Origin: Blastomussa wellsi
Lineage: Eukaryota; Cnidaria; Anthozoa; Scleractinia; Plerogyridae
Assembly: GCA_947652115.1 (NCBI GenBank)
Contig: OX393564.1
Location: forward strand, 14,948,776 to 15,012,775
Direction: 5' to 3'
DNA: 64,000 nucleotides
Made by a program: the position numbers and the translations under genes. Positions 46,501 through 56,900 of the stretch are shown here, one piece after another. How positions within the stretch are numbered: position 1 is the first letter of the stretch; the number at the start of each line of letters is the position of its first letter. The notes below the pieces were generated by a model. It was not told the origin of the DNA. It saw only the letters and a program-made list of their open reading frames with translations, and made no database searches.

Positions 46501-47849
46501 ACCTTTCGTTCTCTCTTTCTAAGGAAAAAGGCATAAAGTTAGTTTGATAAAAATAGCGAGACCAAAACAGTGTTGCTAAACAGTACGCCCGGATTTTAAG
46601 TTTTCAAATTATTTCAACAACTAACCTGTTTCTTCTTCTGCTTTCCTAGGAAATGATACAGTCACGGTCGGAGGCATGAACAATGTCCGGCTGTCTAGAA
46701 ATGACTTCACCTTTGCGAAAGCTGCCCACAAACCCACAACAATGACCCTACGCCTTGTGGACCACCTTTTCCCGAGGGATGTATTACTAAGATCGACGGT
46801 CCATGGTACAAAGGAATATGTTCCCCTGGACCAAACCATACTTGCTGCAATTAAAGGTTAGTGAATGACATTGCACATCGTGCTTCAACGTACATGGCTT
46901 GCAAAAAATGCGCAAATCAATAATTAAAATTTTGTAACAGCCTATATTTTGATTATTGCCTTCTCGATCAGTAATTACATTATAGGACTAGGAGCTCCAA
47001 TTTTATATCAATCATAAAACACGGCGACGAGGAAAAGGAAAACAACTTGTTAACTTTGATTTTTAAAATGTAAATTCTCTTTGCTCGCGCCAAACTCGGT
47101 CTGTAATCAGACAAGTGATTAACAAAATCGGACGACCGTGAAGCGGGAGTCCGATTTGTTGATCACGAGTATGATTATTAGTGTAAGGGCCTCCACAGAC
47201 ATCGACATTGACTTTGTTTTCTGATTTTTTTTCAGCTGAAGTGTTGACAGCATTCGCATACCAGTGCCGGGGTGTCGACGACCGCTTGCGCATGTGGGAA
47301 CAGTGCAAAACAAGTATTGCAAAAAGATGCCAGAACTTGCGCAAGAACAGGCCAATGTAAGAGAATTTATTTTGTTGTTATGCCATATGATTAGTTTATA
47401 TTTAGCTTTCTTTCAATTTCCTTTAAAATTAAGGGACATGTATTTGAATGTTCTTTTCATTATCGTATTGTTATGTTTCAAAAGATGCCGCGACGACAGA
47501 CATTATTTTTAGAAAAGCGACCCGTTAAACATAAAATAGGTTATCTGTTTGGTGATTCTGGAGGAACGTGAGAATTCTCGAATTTTTTAGTTCTTTTTAG
47601 TCTGTTTGCCGAAATTGAAGTCTCATGCAACATACATCAGATTTATTGAATAAAGATTAGTAGAACAATATCATGCTGTCATGATTGTCTCGACCTAACA
47701 GGGAAAACCGCTTTCGCAACATGATCGTAAGGTTGAACCTGTACCAATCGCGTCATCCAGCCCGCGCTCGAGCTCCCCTCCCTCTCCCAGACATGCATTT
47801 TTTGACATGGCAAATGTTTACAAAATATTTTCCGAGCCCCCTATTTTAA
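39308..47849 (+). CDS. BEN-domain protein gene, exon 4 split by a Gypsy element
   Basis: Seven exons with matching phases: 39308-39547, 39783-39893, 40891-41118, 41589-41769 continued at 46207-46407, 46650-46856, 47236-47356 and 47702-47849. Exon 1 encodes a small beta-rich domain (EGQKVKVVWGKTRKEYAAVV) that could be Tudor- or SH3-like. Exon 2 is lysine-rich with KEKRQEKQ repeats. Exon 3 is acidic and serine-rich (SSSESSDSEDDSPLSSL). Exon 4 has a heptad-like coiled coil (LRLLRTIVERLECSFAKQEA). Exons 5-6 form a BEN domain (VRLSRNDFTFAKAAHK, MTLRLVDHLFPRDVLLRST, YVPLDQTILAAI, then CQNLRKN). BEN domains bind DNA or chromatin proteins. Without the insertion the frame is open throughout. The whole gene lies between the CAGTG ends of the 13.2-kb element. 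Confidence 0.85.
41770..41871 (+). repeat. Gypsy 5' LTR, 102 bp
   Basis: Offset of exactly 4330 to the 3' copy. It contains an overlapping GTGACGCGTGACGCGC direct repeat and the palindrome GCGCATGCGC. Confidence 0.93.
41901..43061 (+). CDS. Gypsy Gag and protease
   Basis: ATG at 41901 (MDSFHKPSALIFEGN). The first 200 residues are a retrotransposon Gag region (WRRFKQQFDIYITASG, ERHQFWQITQKDSETVDQFV). CCHC-like knuckles follow (CTFCGSSHSWGSCPAFGKTC, CDHCQKKDHYANVC). An aspartic protease ends the ORF (FKIDSGADCNVISKSLF, D-S-G active site, ILGQ near the end). The stop at 43059-43061 results from a shift of one reading frame relative to the polymerase, probably an indel at about 43045-43050. Confidence 0.9.
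   Translation: MDSFHKPSALIFEGNISENWRRFKQQFDIYITASGSEKKDDAVKIAMLLNFAGEDAIEVFNTFQFAEGDEKKLVKVLEQFEQYCNPRKNVVFERHQFWQITQKDSETVDQFVTRLKNKVKSCEYPPPVDDMLRDKFVFSIRDLQVKEQLLREEKLTLEKAISMARSSEASKEQIKAMGPKEQNNQTLSVNEIRAGSGDRQKKNYSRRPRPGSGSQKGKCTFCGSSHSWGSCPAFGKTCDHCQKKDHYANVCRKRLRDFGGKTVHAVAESEGSNDEADLLTFSVESSDECPSQNEWHVSLKIADTNVNFKIDSGADCNVISKSLFDRLPVDLKQARQCKAKLKVYDGRRITPSGKVSLTCEYKGKFTVIDFILVEQDLPSILGQVLS
43063..44757 (+). pseudogene. Gypsy RT/RNase H region, ended by a duplication frameshift
   Basis: The frame is open from before 43063 and starts in homology at LGLIKRIYRLEKEN. Reverse transcriptase: RRVPVALREPL, LRLCMDPSDLNRA, FSVLDANHGFWQV, TRLPFGIASAPEVFQ and VEVIVDDLVVWG (VDD instead of the common YxDD). 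RNase H: VTLSVDASSKGVGAVLLQ, ENYAQIEKEMLAIVFG and ADALSRAF. A 149-bp tandem duplication begins near 44540; as 149 is not a multiple of three, reading leaves the frame and stops at 44757. Confidence 0.9.
44540..44825 (+). repeat. 149-bp tandem duplication inside Gypsy pol
   Basis: The segment containing CCTGAACTTCAACAGTTGCA through GCTGCTACGAGGGGTTAA is present twice, offset 149, almost identical. The last bases of copy 1 (AGACTAAGGATGAGACTAAG) show that the junction used a short local repeat. It breaks pol between RNase H and integrase. Confidence 0.93.
44715..45980 (+). CDS. Gypsy integrase, separated frame
   Basis: Open from within the second duplication copy. The H2C2 zinc site (HLGIEKCRVRARSAVFWPGI, CSTCQQHQ) is followed by the rve core: AADIFYYKGRDYLLVVDYFS (first Asp), RLIADNMPFNSVKF (second Asp, with NMPF where NGPQF is usual) and YPKSNGLVERNVQ (Glu). 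The C-terminal tail is basic (VRRSLRIRRPP). Stop at 45978-45980. Without the upstream duplication it would be joined to the RT frame. Confidence 0.9.
   Translation: MQKVVTSGWPQTKVETPVETRPYWNYRDEISCYEGLMFKGDRIIVPHSMRPEILQRIHAAHLGIEKCRVRARSAVFWPGINSAIDELVSKCSTCQQHQRSNQREPLIPQEVPDRPWATVAADIFYYKGRDYLLVVDYFSKYPEVACLSSKNSETVILAMKDMFARHGIPERLIADNMPFNSVKFKDFASKWEIEVVTSSPHYPKSNGLVERNVQTVKQLLRKADESKQDAFLALLEFRNSPISGMDESPAELLMSRKLRTRLPTSKSLLDPQPRSTSQIRHNLLTRQQRQKAFYDRGTRPLSKLHEGEPVRMKRGREWTPAVVVQQHQAPRSYIVATPDGTQVRRNRFHLQPTKVETFPSLSPAWEAVASDESNHCMQPNTDAGIEMPEMESQPDIPQANQPVRRSLRIRRPPQCLIETVQ
46100..46201 (+). repeat. Gypsy 3' LTR, 102 bp
   Basis: Matches 41770-41871 except at two sites. Confidence 0.93.
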
Positions 47850-48212
47850 ACGTGGAATCTCGCTAAAACGCTTCAAGTTTCTTCAGGTACTGTTAAGGCC
47901 CGGCTTAAGCGTCGCTTTTTACATGCGCCGAATCGAATTGCCCAATTAAGTGCATTGAATATTCGACTGAACCAGTCAAATACACGACTAAAGATCGACA
48001 TTTGATTTGAACGCCGAAGCTAATTCATAAATTATGTCGTGCTCAGCATTTTATTCCTAAGAGGCCAGAGATTGGGCGACTCTCTCGCGCTCTTCAGCGT
48101 AAATGACGTAATAAAGTCAGCTAAATGCGTGGGGCTGAGACCGAGAACAAAAAAAGCATTTTACACGAGCATTTGACAGCCACGAAATCATGGCTATTGA
48201 TACGTTCAGAGC

Positions 48213-48451
48213 GTTAAACAAACTCATGTTTATCGAAATATCGGAGCACTGAAGTTAATCTGCGAAAACGAAAGAATCATTTTTGATACTCTCCCGGACA
48301 AGATTTTGTATGTGTACTACTTTGAAGTGCCACGTGGAAGAGGGATAATTTCCTACACAGCTGACCGTCAGTGTGATGACTACACTGATCAAAATGGGCT
48401 TATGTTTTGTCTCTTTTGGAATGAAACTAAATTCAAAGTCTTCACTCGTGG
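48213..48451 (+). CDS. Possible orphan coding exon in the BEN-bearing element
   Basis: After an acceptor (ACGTTCAG) an open stretch of about 80 codons runs to CGTG|GTAAGT at about 48451. It reads ALKLICENERIIFDTLPDKI, then LYVYYFEVPRGRGI and LFWNETKFKVFTR. The codon content looks protein-like (hydrophobic alternation, many aromatic residues) and a consensus donor follows. No partner exon was found before the right end of the element. It may be a remnant of the transposase gene of an autonomous relative, or a host exon. No family recognised. Confidence 0.35.
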
Positions 48452-49216
48452 TAAGTTTTACTTATAGTTCTCATTCTTTCTGTTCGTGACTGAACTCTAG
48501 TTTGGGGGTGCGTTGAAAACCTTTTGTATATCTTTCGCGAACGTTACATGATGGGTAGATTGAACAGATCGTGTGAGGAAATTGTTGTGTCTGTTCAAAG
48601 GGAAATTTCGGGCACTGAATTAGTGAAATGATGCTTGTCATCGTGAAATTTCGTTTCGTACCGAAAGTTCGACGAAATAGCGTTCTTTGTTCCAGGGAAA
48701 TTTCGCTCAAAAGGCCTTGAATTGTCACTCGAACTTTCGCGCGAACTTTCGTGGAAAGTGCGCTTGAACAAAGAACGAAATTCGCGCATTTCGCTTGCGT
48801 TACTTTTGCACAATACTGTAATATGATTACAAGTACCCCAATGATTTGATCTTTTGTGAATATGTTCAAAGTTGTGATGCATTGTATTCTGCATTCGTTT
48901 CGTTGGACGATAGCCATCAGAACAACAGTAACTTGCTAAACCCCTGCACAAGTTAGTCAAACGCCCAACTTTCAGTTCAGAAATCTTTTAAGCCACCAGG
49001 CTAGCTTTCTACAGTCAGAACCCCCCTGGCCTTCCAAAAACCCTAGGGAGAACACTGTGTGCGCGCTAATAATCACGCGTAAAAATATGCGCAGAAAGAA
49101 TGTGCAATGCAAAACTAGGGAATGACCTTAATATAATAACAAGTCAAAAGTTTGGCTACATGTATATGTGCATGCCTGAAAGAAAACAATTCATTTCTCG
49201 TGTTTAAATAAAGAAA

Positions 49217-49239
49217 ATGTTGTTGTTGTTGTTGTTGTT
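49217..49239. repeat. GTT microsatellite
   Basis: Seven GTT units directly after AATAAAGAAAAT, suggestive of a retroelement tail. Confidence 0.7.
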
Positions 49240-49449
49240 CCTGAACTTGGCAGAGAAATTAATCTTCAACTTGTGTACATGCTTGTACTTTCCATTTTTA
49301 TCAGTTCTGGTAAGATTTAAAATGCTGCAACATAATTGCAGCATTTATTTATCATTTTTGGTTTCAAAAAAATGTTGTTTTTTTTTGGTAGAAATTAAGG
49401 AGTTAAAGTGTTGAGCACCCAGTGTCTCAATAATATTATACATATTTAC

Positions 49450-52400
49450 CTGCTTCCAGTCATGTGACTTCTTGTAGGATTTACTTGAAAATATTGCTGC
49501 TGGCTTCCAGCCATAATTGACAGGAACACAAATGGAAAGTGCTCTTCGATCAGCCAGCTTCATCTCTTTGTCTGTAAGACGGAATGGTGCAGGTGGAAGT
49601 TTAGATTTTTCCTTCTTTCCACGTTTTCCTTTGCCTGAAGATAATTTGAAACACAAAAAGCATGACAATGAGTTTCCTTTCCCGCAGGTGACTGTGATTT
49701 TTTAATGCTGTGCATCAGAAGCATATCACCTACAGTAGAAGTGCGCGACTCAGTTCAATGCTGAGGATTATTCCCAACCAATCAAAATTAACTTCCTAAT
49801 ATGGACATGTCAACAACTCTATCAGCTGAAACTCTGATTGTCAATACATGTACTTATCAAGAGTTTTGATGATTTCTCCATCTGTTCATGATTAACCCCC
49901 TCTGAAGTTTAAACATGCAAGAACCAAAAGCATGTCTGTTCATAATTAAAAAGAACATCATCCAACTGTTGCCACTCAATTTAACGAATTGACGCCAGTT
50001 TTTCATGCGTCTGTCCTGTTATTGATCATGAACTGCGTCATAACATTGTCAAAGTAGGTGTGGATCTACGAGGCGATAGCCGAGTGGATCCGCAGACTAC
50101 TTTGACAATGTTATGACAAAATTCATTGTCAATAACAGGACAGACGCATGAAAAACTGGCGTCAATTTGTTTTTACGATAAAGAAAAGTTTTTTCCGCTC
50201 TTTGGGTCAACACGTCAATATTGCGCGCGTATAAATTTTAAATTCATGTGTCTGTCCACTTATTGTTGACGAAAATTAACCAATGAGCGCACGAGAATTT
50301 CCTTGCTTATCGTAAATAAAGTTTTTGATTAGTTTTGTACAACTATTGACAACTTTCTGGTGGCTTTCCTTTCAACTGGCCAATCAAAATACAAGAACTA
50401 TGAGAGGCAGATATACATGTATGTCAGAGGCAGATATACATGTATGTCAAGCTCCGCTTGACATCTCTGCCTCTCACAGTTCTTGCAATTTAATTTGCAT
50501 AGTTTATACGGTCCAAGCCATCAGAAAAATGGCAAATATTAATCAAAAGTGTTGTCAAGTGGCAACAATTATAGCACACAGCACTTTTATACAAGTGCCT
50601 GTCTAATAATTATTATAATTTGATGCTATCTGCCTTATAGACATACAGTACAGTACTAACAATCGTAATAAATATAATCATTATGTCTCTAAAGCAGACC
50701 AGTGTCCAATAATAATTAATGTACTCATATATACATGTACCTTTACTGTTCCCTGGTGCATCCTGCTGCTGCTCTACCTCGGAACCCATATTTTCTTGTA
50801 CGCCACCCGGACTGCATCCAGGAAACCTGCCAAAATGTTCCTCAGTCTTCCTAACTTTAATTCCATCAGAGCGTCCTATTATAACATCCACAAGCTCTTG
50901 GACGACATTCTTGAGCAAATGCATCATATCCGGAAAAACTTGTATTGTGCGGTCGTGGTATGGTAAAAGCATGAAAGAATTGCAGCCTTTACTACCTGTG
51001 GCCTTTGTTACAAGGCTTGCCTGAGTAGGGTTCTTACAATTTTCATAGGCAATACTATCAAACTGGATGTCTTCATTTGTAAGCTTACTTGGAGGCGGTT
51101 GTTGACAACTTTTTTCTCCAGGAAAATTTTTCTTTGCCTTTCGCAAGCTGTGTTCTTCAGGTAGGAAACGCCTGTTTTGCAAGTAGACAACCTTGTCCAA
51201 CAAAGGTATGTACTCTCCTATTGAACAAAACAAGAGTCACAATAATTTCAGGTCTTGGAAGTATTTGTAATTTTGCACTGAGTAAAACATGTGCACTTAG
51301 CTAGCAGGCTGTGCATACAGATAAAATCGCAAAACCGGGAATCATGCTAAAAATTTAAAACATAAGCCGTAACGTGCGGCGCAAATTTGAATTTTGAAAG
51401 CGAAATTCCCAGTTTGGCGATTTGAGCTAAGCCTATCGCTAATTCCTCACAATCTCTCGATTAACAGAAGACTACTGAGCAATTTTAATCTGTTTTAGAG
51501 CTGATATTTAATTTCCTCGGTTTTTACAGTAAAGTGAAAATCGGAACTTAGCTTGGCAACTTGCTTGAGCAACTTGCGATTGAAAGTTGAAACTTGCTCG
51601 CTCAGGTTCCAACTTGCTCGAATCAACCTGTCAATCAAATACCAATGTTGCGGCGGAAGTTTGCAATATTGTCATCAAAAGAACATCCTGTTTGACTGTA
51701 AATCTCTTTCGCTAACAAACCATATCATACATGTAAATTAAAGATTTCTTTCAATAACGGCATTCAAACATTCAGGAAGACAGCTACTTTACTGCGCTTT
51801 TCAGTAACATGCAAACTCTGAAGTTCAAAACTCACCAACAGTTTTGTTTTTCACTGCCCCAATTATTATAGCGGACGTCTCAGGAAATAACGATGCTTTA
51901 CGCAAAATTATGGTCAAAAGGTCATGTTTGTGAGTTGTGATTGGTGGATTTTGATCCAATGTTGTCAGTTTCTGTGTGTTTTCAGGGCCCAATTATAACT
52001 ATGATTGACGGTAGTGAAAAGATGTAAACCTTAGTTGGGCTTTGAACTTCAGAGTTCGCATTTTATTGCTCAGGCACAGTAACAATAACTTTTTTTTGGT
52101 ACTGAGTTTGATTTGCAAATTAAATTAAGTAATGGTTATGGACCTACCTCTTAATTCACACCACATGCAACCTTGAAGAGCACCAGCTCCTACACAGCTG
52201 AATGTTTTGTTGAGACCAGGATAATCCAATACATAATTGTGAAGGCGAACTTGAAACTTGAAATTTTCACAATTAAATGCATCATAAAACACTGCACCAT
52301 CAAGTTCCATCAGTTCATCAACAAGCACCTCCAGATAAGGGTCAATTGACTTTGGTTCATGCTTTCCATTGGCAGGAATGATTCCAGCAAGCATCACATG

Positions 52401-53589
52401 TTCATACTTGTTGCGCATAACTTTTGGCAAATTGAGAATGGTCACCATAACTTTAACATACTTTATTTGAACTAAAAGGGTTCACCCCGTCTGTACTGAA
52501 CTGAATTAAAAGTCCCCTGCAATCGCCACTAAACACACCATCGTCAGCAAAGAGCTGTTTCCATGCCGGTGAATTTTGCACATCATAAATTAGACAACTT
52601 TCATCGAATGAATAATGACTCTGAAGAAATTCAGACATATCTCTGTTCTCGAACATTCGTTTCCAACGAGGGCCAAGTGGATAGTAAACATACTTACAAA
52701 GAGGTACGCCGTTCGAACCAAAGCGTTTTGCATGGCAAATGGGACATTCATCCAGGTCTGAGAAATCATAGCGAGGTGTTTTTCTGAAGATGACACAGTC
52801 GTTTGGGCATGTGTGATAAGTTACTGTATCCAGCATGTGCGGTCTCACAAATTTCAAAGCCTCTTCATACGAAGAAGGTAAATTGTTACCTGGGGGTAAA
52901 ATATTCTCATGTTCGAATTTCAGTAGCTCAGACAAGGCACTTTTACTGACAGAAGGATGAGTAGTGAACCAATCGAAATATCCAGCAAGCGCCTCCAATA
53001 CACTCGTAGAACTTCCTTCATAAAGAGGCAATTCCTCTTCTATTTTCTGACTTTCAACGCTTGTAATTGACTCAGCTGTATCATCGTCGCTCTTTTGTGA
53101 ATTACTATCCGACAAGCTTGATTGTCCAGATGTAATCGATGCTAGGTCCACGATCGAATCACAGTCATCTTCGTCTACTGAACCAGTATCACTATCGTGC
53201 AGTGTATCGTGTAATGACAAGCTGTTTCTTTCAAAATCCGATGAGGTGTTCGGACTTTTGTTTAACCTGGACGGTTTTTCTTGATATTCAAGCTCCGAAT
53301 TATCCTCACTTACATTGTGCAGGACGTTTTGTTCTCTTAATTTAACATTTTCTTGGAAATTCTCCGAGTCTGATGAACTGTCAGGGGAACTGTCCTTTTC
53401 AATCTCTGCCTGTTCATCTGAACTGACATACTGATTTATAATGCCAATGTTTTTACCAATGGCTTGTTTATGACGACGAGCAACACGATAACTTTGAAGT
53501 TTTCCTTGACATAGGTCACAAAAACAAGGTACAGTTTGCCGTTGTCTTTTTCTTCGTTTAGAAGACCCGGCAGACAAAGAGTAAGGCAT
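49450..53589 (-). CDS. CACTA/EnSpm transposase, N-terminal and catalytic exons
   Basis: Minus-strand blocks 53589-52454, 52448-52148, 51217-50741 and 49634-49450. Start ATG at 53589 (MPYSLSAGSSKRRKRQRQ), then a Cys/His cluster (CFCDLCQGKLQSYRVARRH) and a long acidic serine-rich region. The Tnp2 core follows: TYHTCPNDCVIFR, DLDECPICHAKRFG, LLIQFSTDGVNPFSSNK, then NKYEHVMLAGIIPAN and ALQGCMWCELRG. The 51217 exon continues it in phase (G-EYIPLLDKVVYLQNRRFLP). The last block ends at KSHDWKQ, a family landmark. A break at about 52442-52453 loses about eight residues and shifts frame between SSNKVC and MVTILNLP, so this copy is probably inactive. It shares about 315 bp of upstream sequence with the divergent gene at 53905. 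Confidence 0.87.
49987..50167. mobile_element. Foldback element, 181 bp, nearly perfect palindrome
   Basis: Arms AATTGACGCCAGTTTTTCAT and ATGAAAAACTGGCGTCAATT continue for about 45 bp, then a second arm pair (GTCATAACATTGTCAAAGTAG and its complement) surrounds a 45-bp loop. The loop contains GATAGCCGAGTGG, like a tRNA A-box, but no B-box. Confidence 0.85.
50392..50485. repeat. Inverted repeat with internal direct duplication
   Basis: CAAGAACTATGAGAGGCAGA pairs with TCTGCCTCTCACAGTTCTTG (one mismatch). Inside it, GAGGCAGATATACATGTATG occurs twice in tandem. Confidence 0.75.
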
Positions 53590-53904
53590 CAAGCAAACTT
53601 GCAAGTCTTTCAATGTGAATGACGAACGCGTCAGCACGACGAATAAATAACCGCTGATCCAAAACACTCTCTGAGTTGAGCTTTTCGCGCCGAAAACAAC
53701 GCATAATTAACTGATAATATATTCAGCTTGTACGTCATTGTGAAATTCTGCATGCGATTGGCTGGCAAATTTTGGCGGGCAAATGACAACGCACGCGGGG
53801 TTTCCGCGAAGTTCTGCAAAGCCCGAGTGGAAAAGTACTTTCTCTTTCTTCTCCGCCTTCTTCTTGAAGTAAAATCTTTATTCAGTACATTACGTTCAAA
53901 CAAA
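53590..53904. promoter_or_regulatory. Shared bidirectional upstream region
   Basis: 315 bp between the start codons of the minus-strand CACTA gene and the plus-strand gene at 53905. It is the only place where promoters for both can lie. No TATA box is convincing. Confidence 0.4.
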
Positions 53905-56900
53905 ATGGCCGGTAATGTCTTAGAGAACATTATCAGGGAAGCCTTGAGCAACATTTCGCCGAATATATTACAAGGATTAATGGCAAAGGCAAGCACTTCC
54001 AAAGGGACCGCGAGCCTCGAGCAACAGTCCCACGATCAGGCCGAAGGCGAGGACGAGGTCGTTTTGGATGTAAAAGAAGACAACTTCTCTGCAGCACAGT
54101 TGTTACAGCCAAGAAAAGCAACCGTGAAAGGAACTAATGCTCAAAACACATTTAATGTAAGTTTAAGTTAAACGTTTTTGAAATTGAAATTGAGTGTGTT
54201 GTATTTCGTAGGCTTCGATTTTCCCAGCCGAAGTGAATCGTAAAAAAGCTTGGAAAATAGACTTCTAAGACCTTCTAAGCACATATTACAAGTCGTAAAG
54301 CATTTGTTATGACTAATTTAAGTTATCATTCGAGCAAAGTAATAGAATCATCTGATAATCTTGCAGTCAAGGTTTCACATGCAGACCATGCACAATTGTA
54401 AGCTTCCTATTTCGGGCCATGCAAGCGATCGAGCTTCGATTTAGTCGGCCAAAACAACCGGCGTTTGCTATAGCTAGTGCTAGTTCCTCTAAGTCAACAA
54501 AAGCTGTTGATCTCTTTGTGAATTTCATACTTTGTTCTAATTTCTCAATGTATTTTAAACAGTTAAGCTTCGGCTTTCTAAGAAAACTTATTAACGCAGT
54601 ACACTGTTCATCGGAGATCGATACGTACTAAGCTTTAGCTTATATTCAAGCTGTTCCCTCTCATGAGCAGTGGGCTTTCATTTATCTACATATCTGCTTA
54701 CTTTATGTATGCACAAGTACTTTTAATTTCATTTGTATTTTATTTTCATTATTAAGGTTTATCATTGTTTCCCCATGTTCACTCCTGTAGGTGGCAACAG
54801 CACTTCCACAACTAACGGGATATTCGGCACAAAAAGTTGTCAGGAGCAGGCTTTCAATTGCCTTAACGTATCGTCGAAATCATCTCAAGAACAGTAAATA
54901 TTGGAAACGTTCAAAAGAGGTACGTATACATCCTTCTGTTTACTTTTTGTCAACAACTCTACTGCAAGTAATGATTACTTCAAATAATTTCAAATTTACC
55001 GATTATCAATCATGTCTATTTGTGTAGCTTCAAAAATATGACAAAACTCAATTGACAAGAGCTAGAAAACCAGTTGATAAACACCCCAAAGCAACAGAAG
55101 TGCCAACTTTAAAAAGTACTGCAATTGTTGTGAAAGAAAAACTTACAACAAGTATGTCAGAGACAAACAACAACAGGGCTAGCAGTGACGATGAAGAAGA
55201 TGATGGTTTCAGTTTTAGCAGTGGGTATGTAAAACCTTTTTGAATCCAAATATTTATCAGTGTTTATGTAATAATTTTATGGATCCTTAGCATGATTTAT
55301 AATTACAAGGACTTGCACTGTTCCTGAAATTTCCCCCATGCAGGTCCCTGCAATTATCCTGAAAATTCTTTTTTTTTTCACCTACCTCTAAATTGAAAAA
55401 GAAAATCAATGAAACAAAAATGCCACCTTCTGATCATATGAATTACCATTTCAATTCATTGCTTTAATTGAACTCCCTTTCAGGGAAGAAGTTTGGGAGC
55501 AAGATGGAGTTGCTAAGCTGGCAAGGGCAGCTTTTCTCAGAGTTTCTGTAAAAAATTGTGAGTATGAGAATCAAAATTTATTTTTGTAATAAATTACTGA
55601 AACTAAAGCAATCACATTGCGACCTGTGACCTACAAAAGAAACCTGCCGGTGTGGCACACACGCACAAAAAAACAGGGCTAGTACTATGGCAAAATAATA
55701 ATCCAGACATCTCAATGATTCAGGTACCCCACAGCTCTCAGAAACCTCTGTTTTTAGTGGCCTTGTAAAACACACCTGCTATTGTTTTTAGGGATATAGG
55801 GGCATTGTTTGGTTTATTCATCTACTGTTTGGTGAGCCAATAAAAAAATCGTTCAAAGAGCTGTGTTGCGCCCACAATGATCTTATGTCAATTATGTTTT
55901 TGTCATTCTCCACCACATGTACAGCTGACATTGCCAAGTTGTCAATGTTGTCAAATTATTGCACCGATTCATCTTCCCCACTAAAGTGTCCTGGAAGCAA
56001 AATCAAGTTAAATGAAGTCAAAGTAAGTGATAAATAATACTGTTATTCCTGTTTCCCTTGAGTTAGTGCAGCAATATAGATGTAACTAATTTAATGAAGA
56101 CACCAGCCTATAATGTTGGCAATAATGTTTTGTGCACTCTCAGGCCTGGAATTTGGTTTTACTTTTAGACAAAACTATTTTTTGTACCCATTGACACCAA
56201 ACGTATTTATGATTTTTACATGTTTCCCGGTTTGTATGCCAAAATTTAGAGCAAAATATTTGGGGAAATTTGGATTTCAAGGCCAAAACTCCGCTTAGCA
56301 ATTACTTGCACCGAACCCTTCATTTGCATGCATGCTTATAGACCCTTTTCATAAATGGCTGCCAATTTAAAATTCTTTTGTATGCATTCAAATTAGCCTC
56401 TCTAAACTCGTTTGGGAGTAAAAATTCTTTTGAATTATCAACTCAAAAACGAGGTTAGTCAGGCTAATTTTAATATTTACAAAAGAATTTATAATTGGCA
56501 GCCATTTATGAAAAGGGTCTATATACCGGTCATTTGCTTGATTTGCATGGACTTCATTTTTGTCTTATCATATAGGCTGGAGAGAGTTTCTACTGGCCCC
56601 TTAATCAGCTATTGACAAAAACTACCCCTGCTAAGCCAAAGAAAGCCAAGGTATGTGTGACTGTACCCACTAGTACTGCTTTCGATAAACAAACAACAAG
56701 CAATGGTCAGCAACATAATGAAGATGGTCCTGATGCTCATGATGTTATAGCAGTCACCAGGTAACTAAAAATGGCCCAAAGAAATCCAACATTGAAGTCA
56801 ACAAAAAGTCTCCTAAGACAACGGAAAAATGCAACAAAAAGTCAAAGGACAAATCCAAGGATACATCAGCTAGGGCAAAGGGGAAACGAGAATTTCAAAA

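Larger units (their letters stand above)
35879..49057. mobile_element. Large hAT-like element carrying a BEN-domain gene
   Basis: The ends read CAGTGTTCTCCCTAGG inward from both sides. After unequal spacers both sides also share ACAGTATTGTGCAAAAGTAA and CGCAAGCGAA (left about 36046, right about 48785-48820), followed by dense CGAACTTTCG/CGAAATTTC repeats. The flanks TATGCGC (35872-35878) and TGTGCGC (49058-49064) agree at six of seven bases, a possible aged target duplication. CAGTG ends and subterminal repeats suggest a hAT-type element. No hAT transposase is visible, so it is non-autonomous. It is 13.2 kb long, of which 4.4 kb is a nested Gypsy, and it sits in an intron of the CACTA gene. 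Confidence 0.65.

Noticed and set aside
48471..48917. 148-codon minus-strand ORF
   Set aside because: It crosses the subterminal repeats of the 13.2-kb element and its codons reflect the CGAAATTTC repeats.
49987..50167. tRNA gene in the foldback loop
   Set aside because: Only an A-box-like word is present; no B-box and no cloverleaf can be drawn.
52435..52455. Intron explaining the CACTA break after SSNK (GTATGT donor)
   Set aside because: The next homologous codon is only about 20 nt away, too short for an intron; a small deletion with frameshift fits better.
56651..56760. Coding continuation through 56651-56760
   Set aside because: Open in frame but ends at TAA; treating it as a 110-nt GT-AG intron joins two phase-0 exons without a stop.
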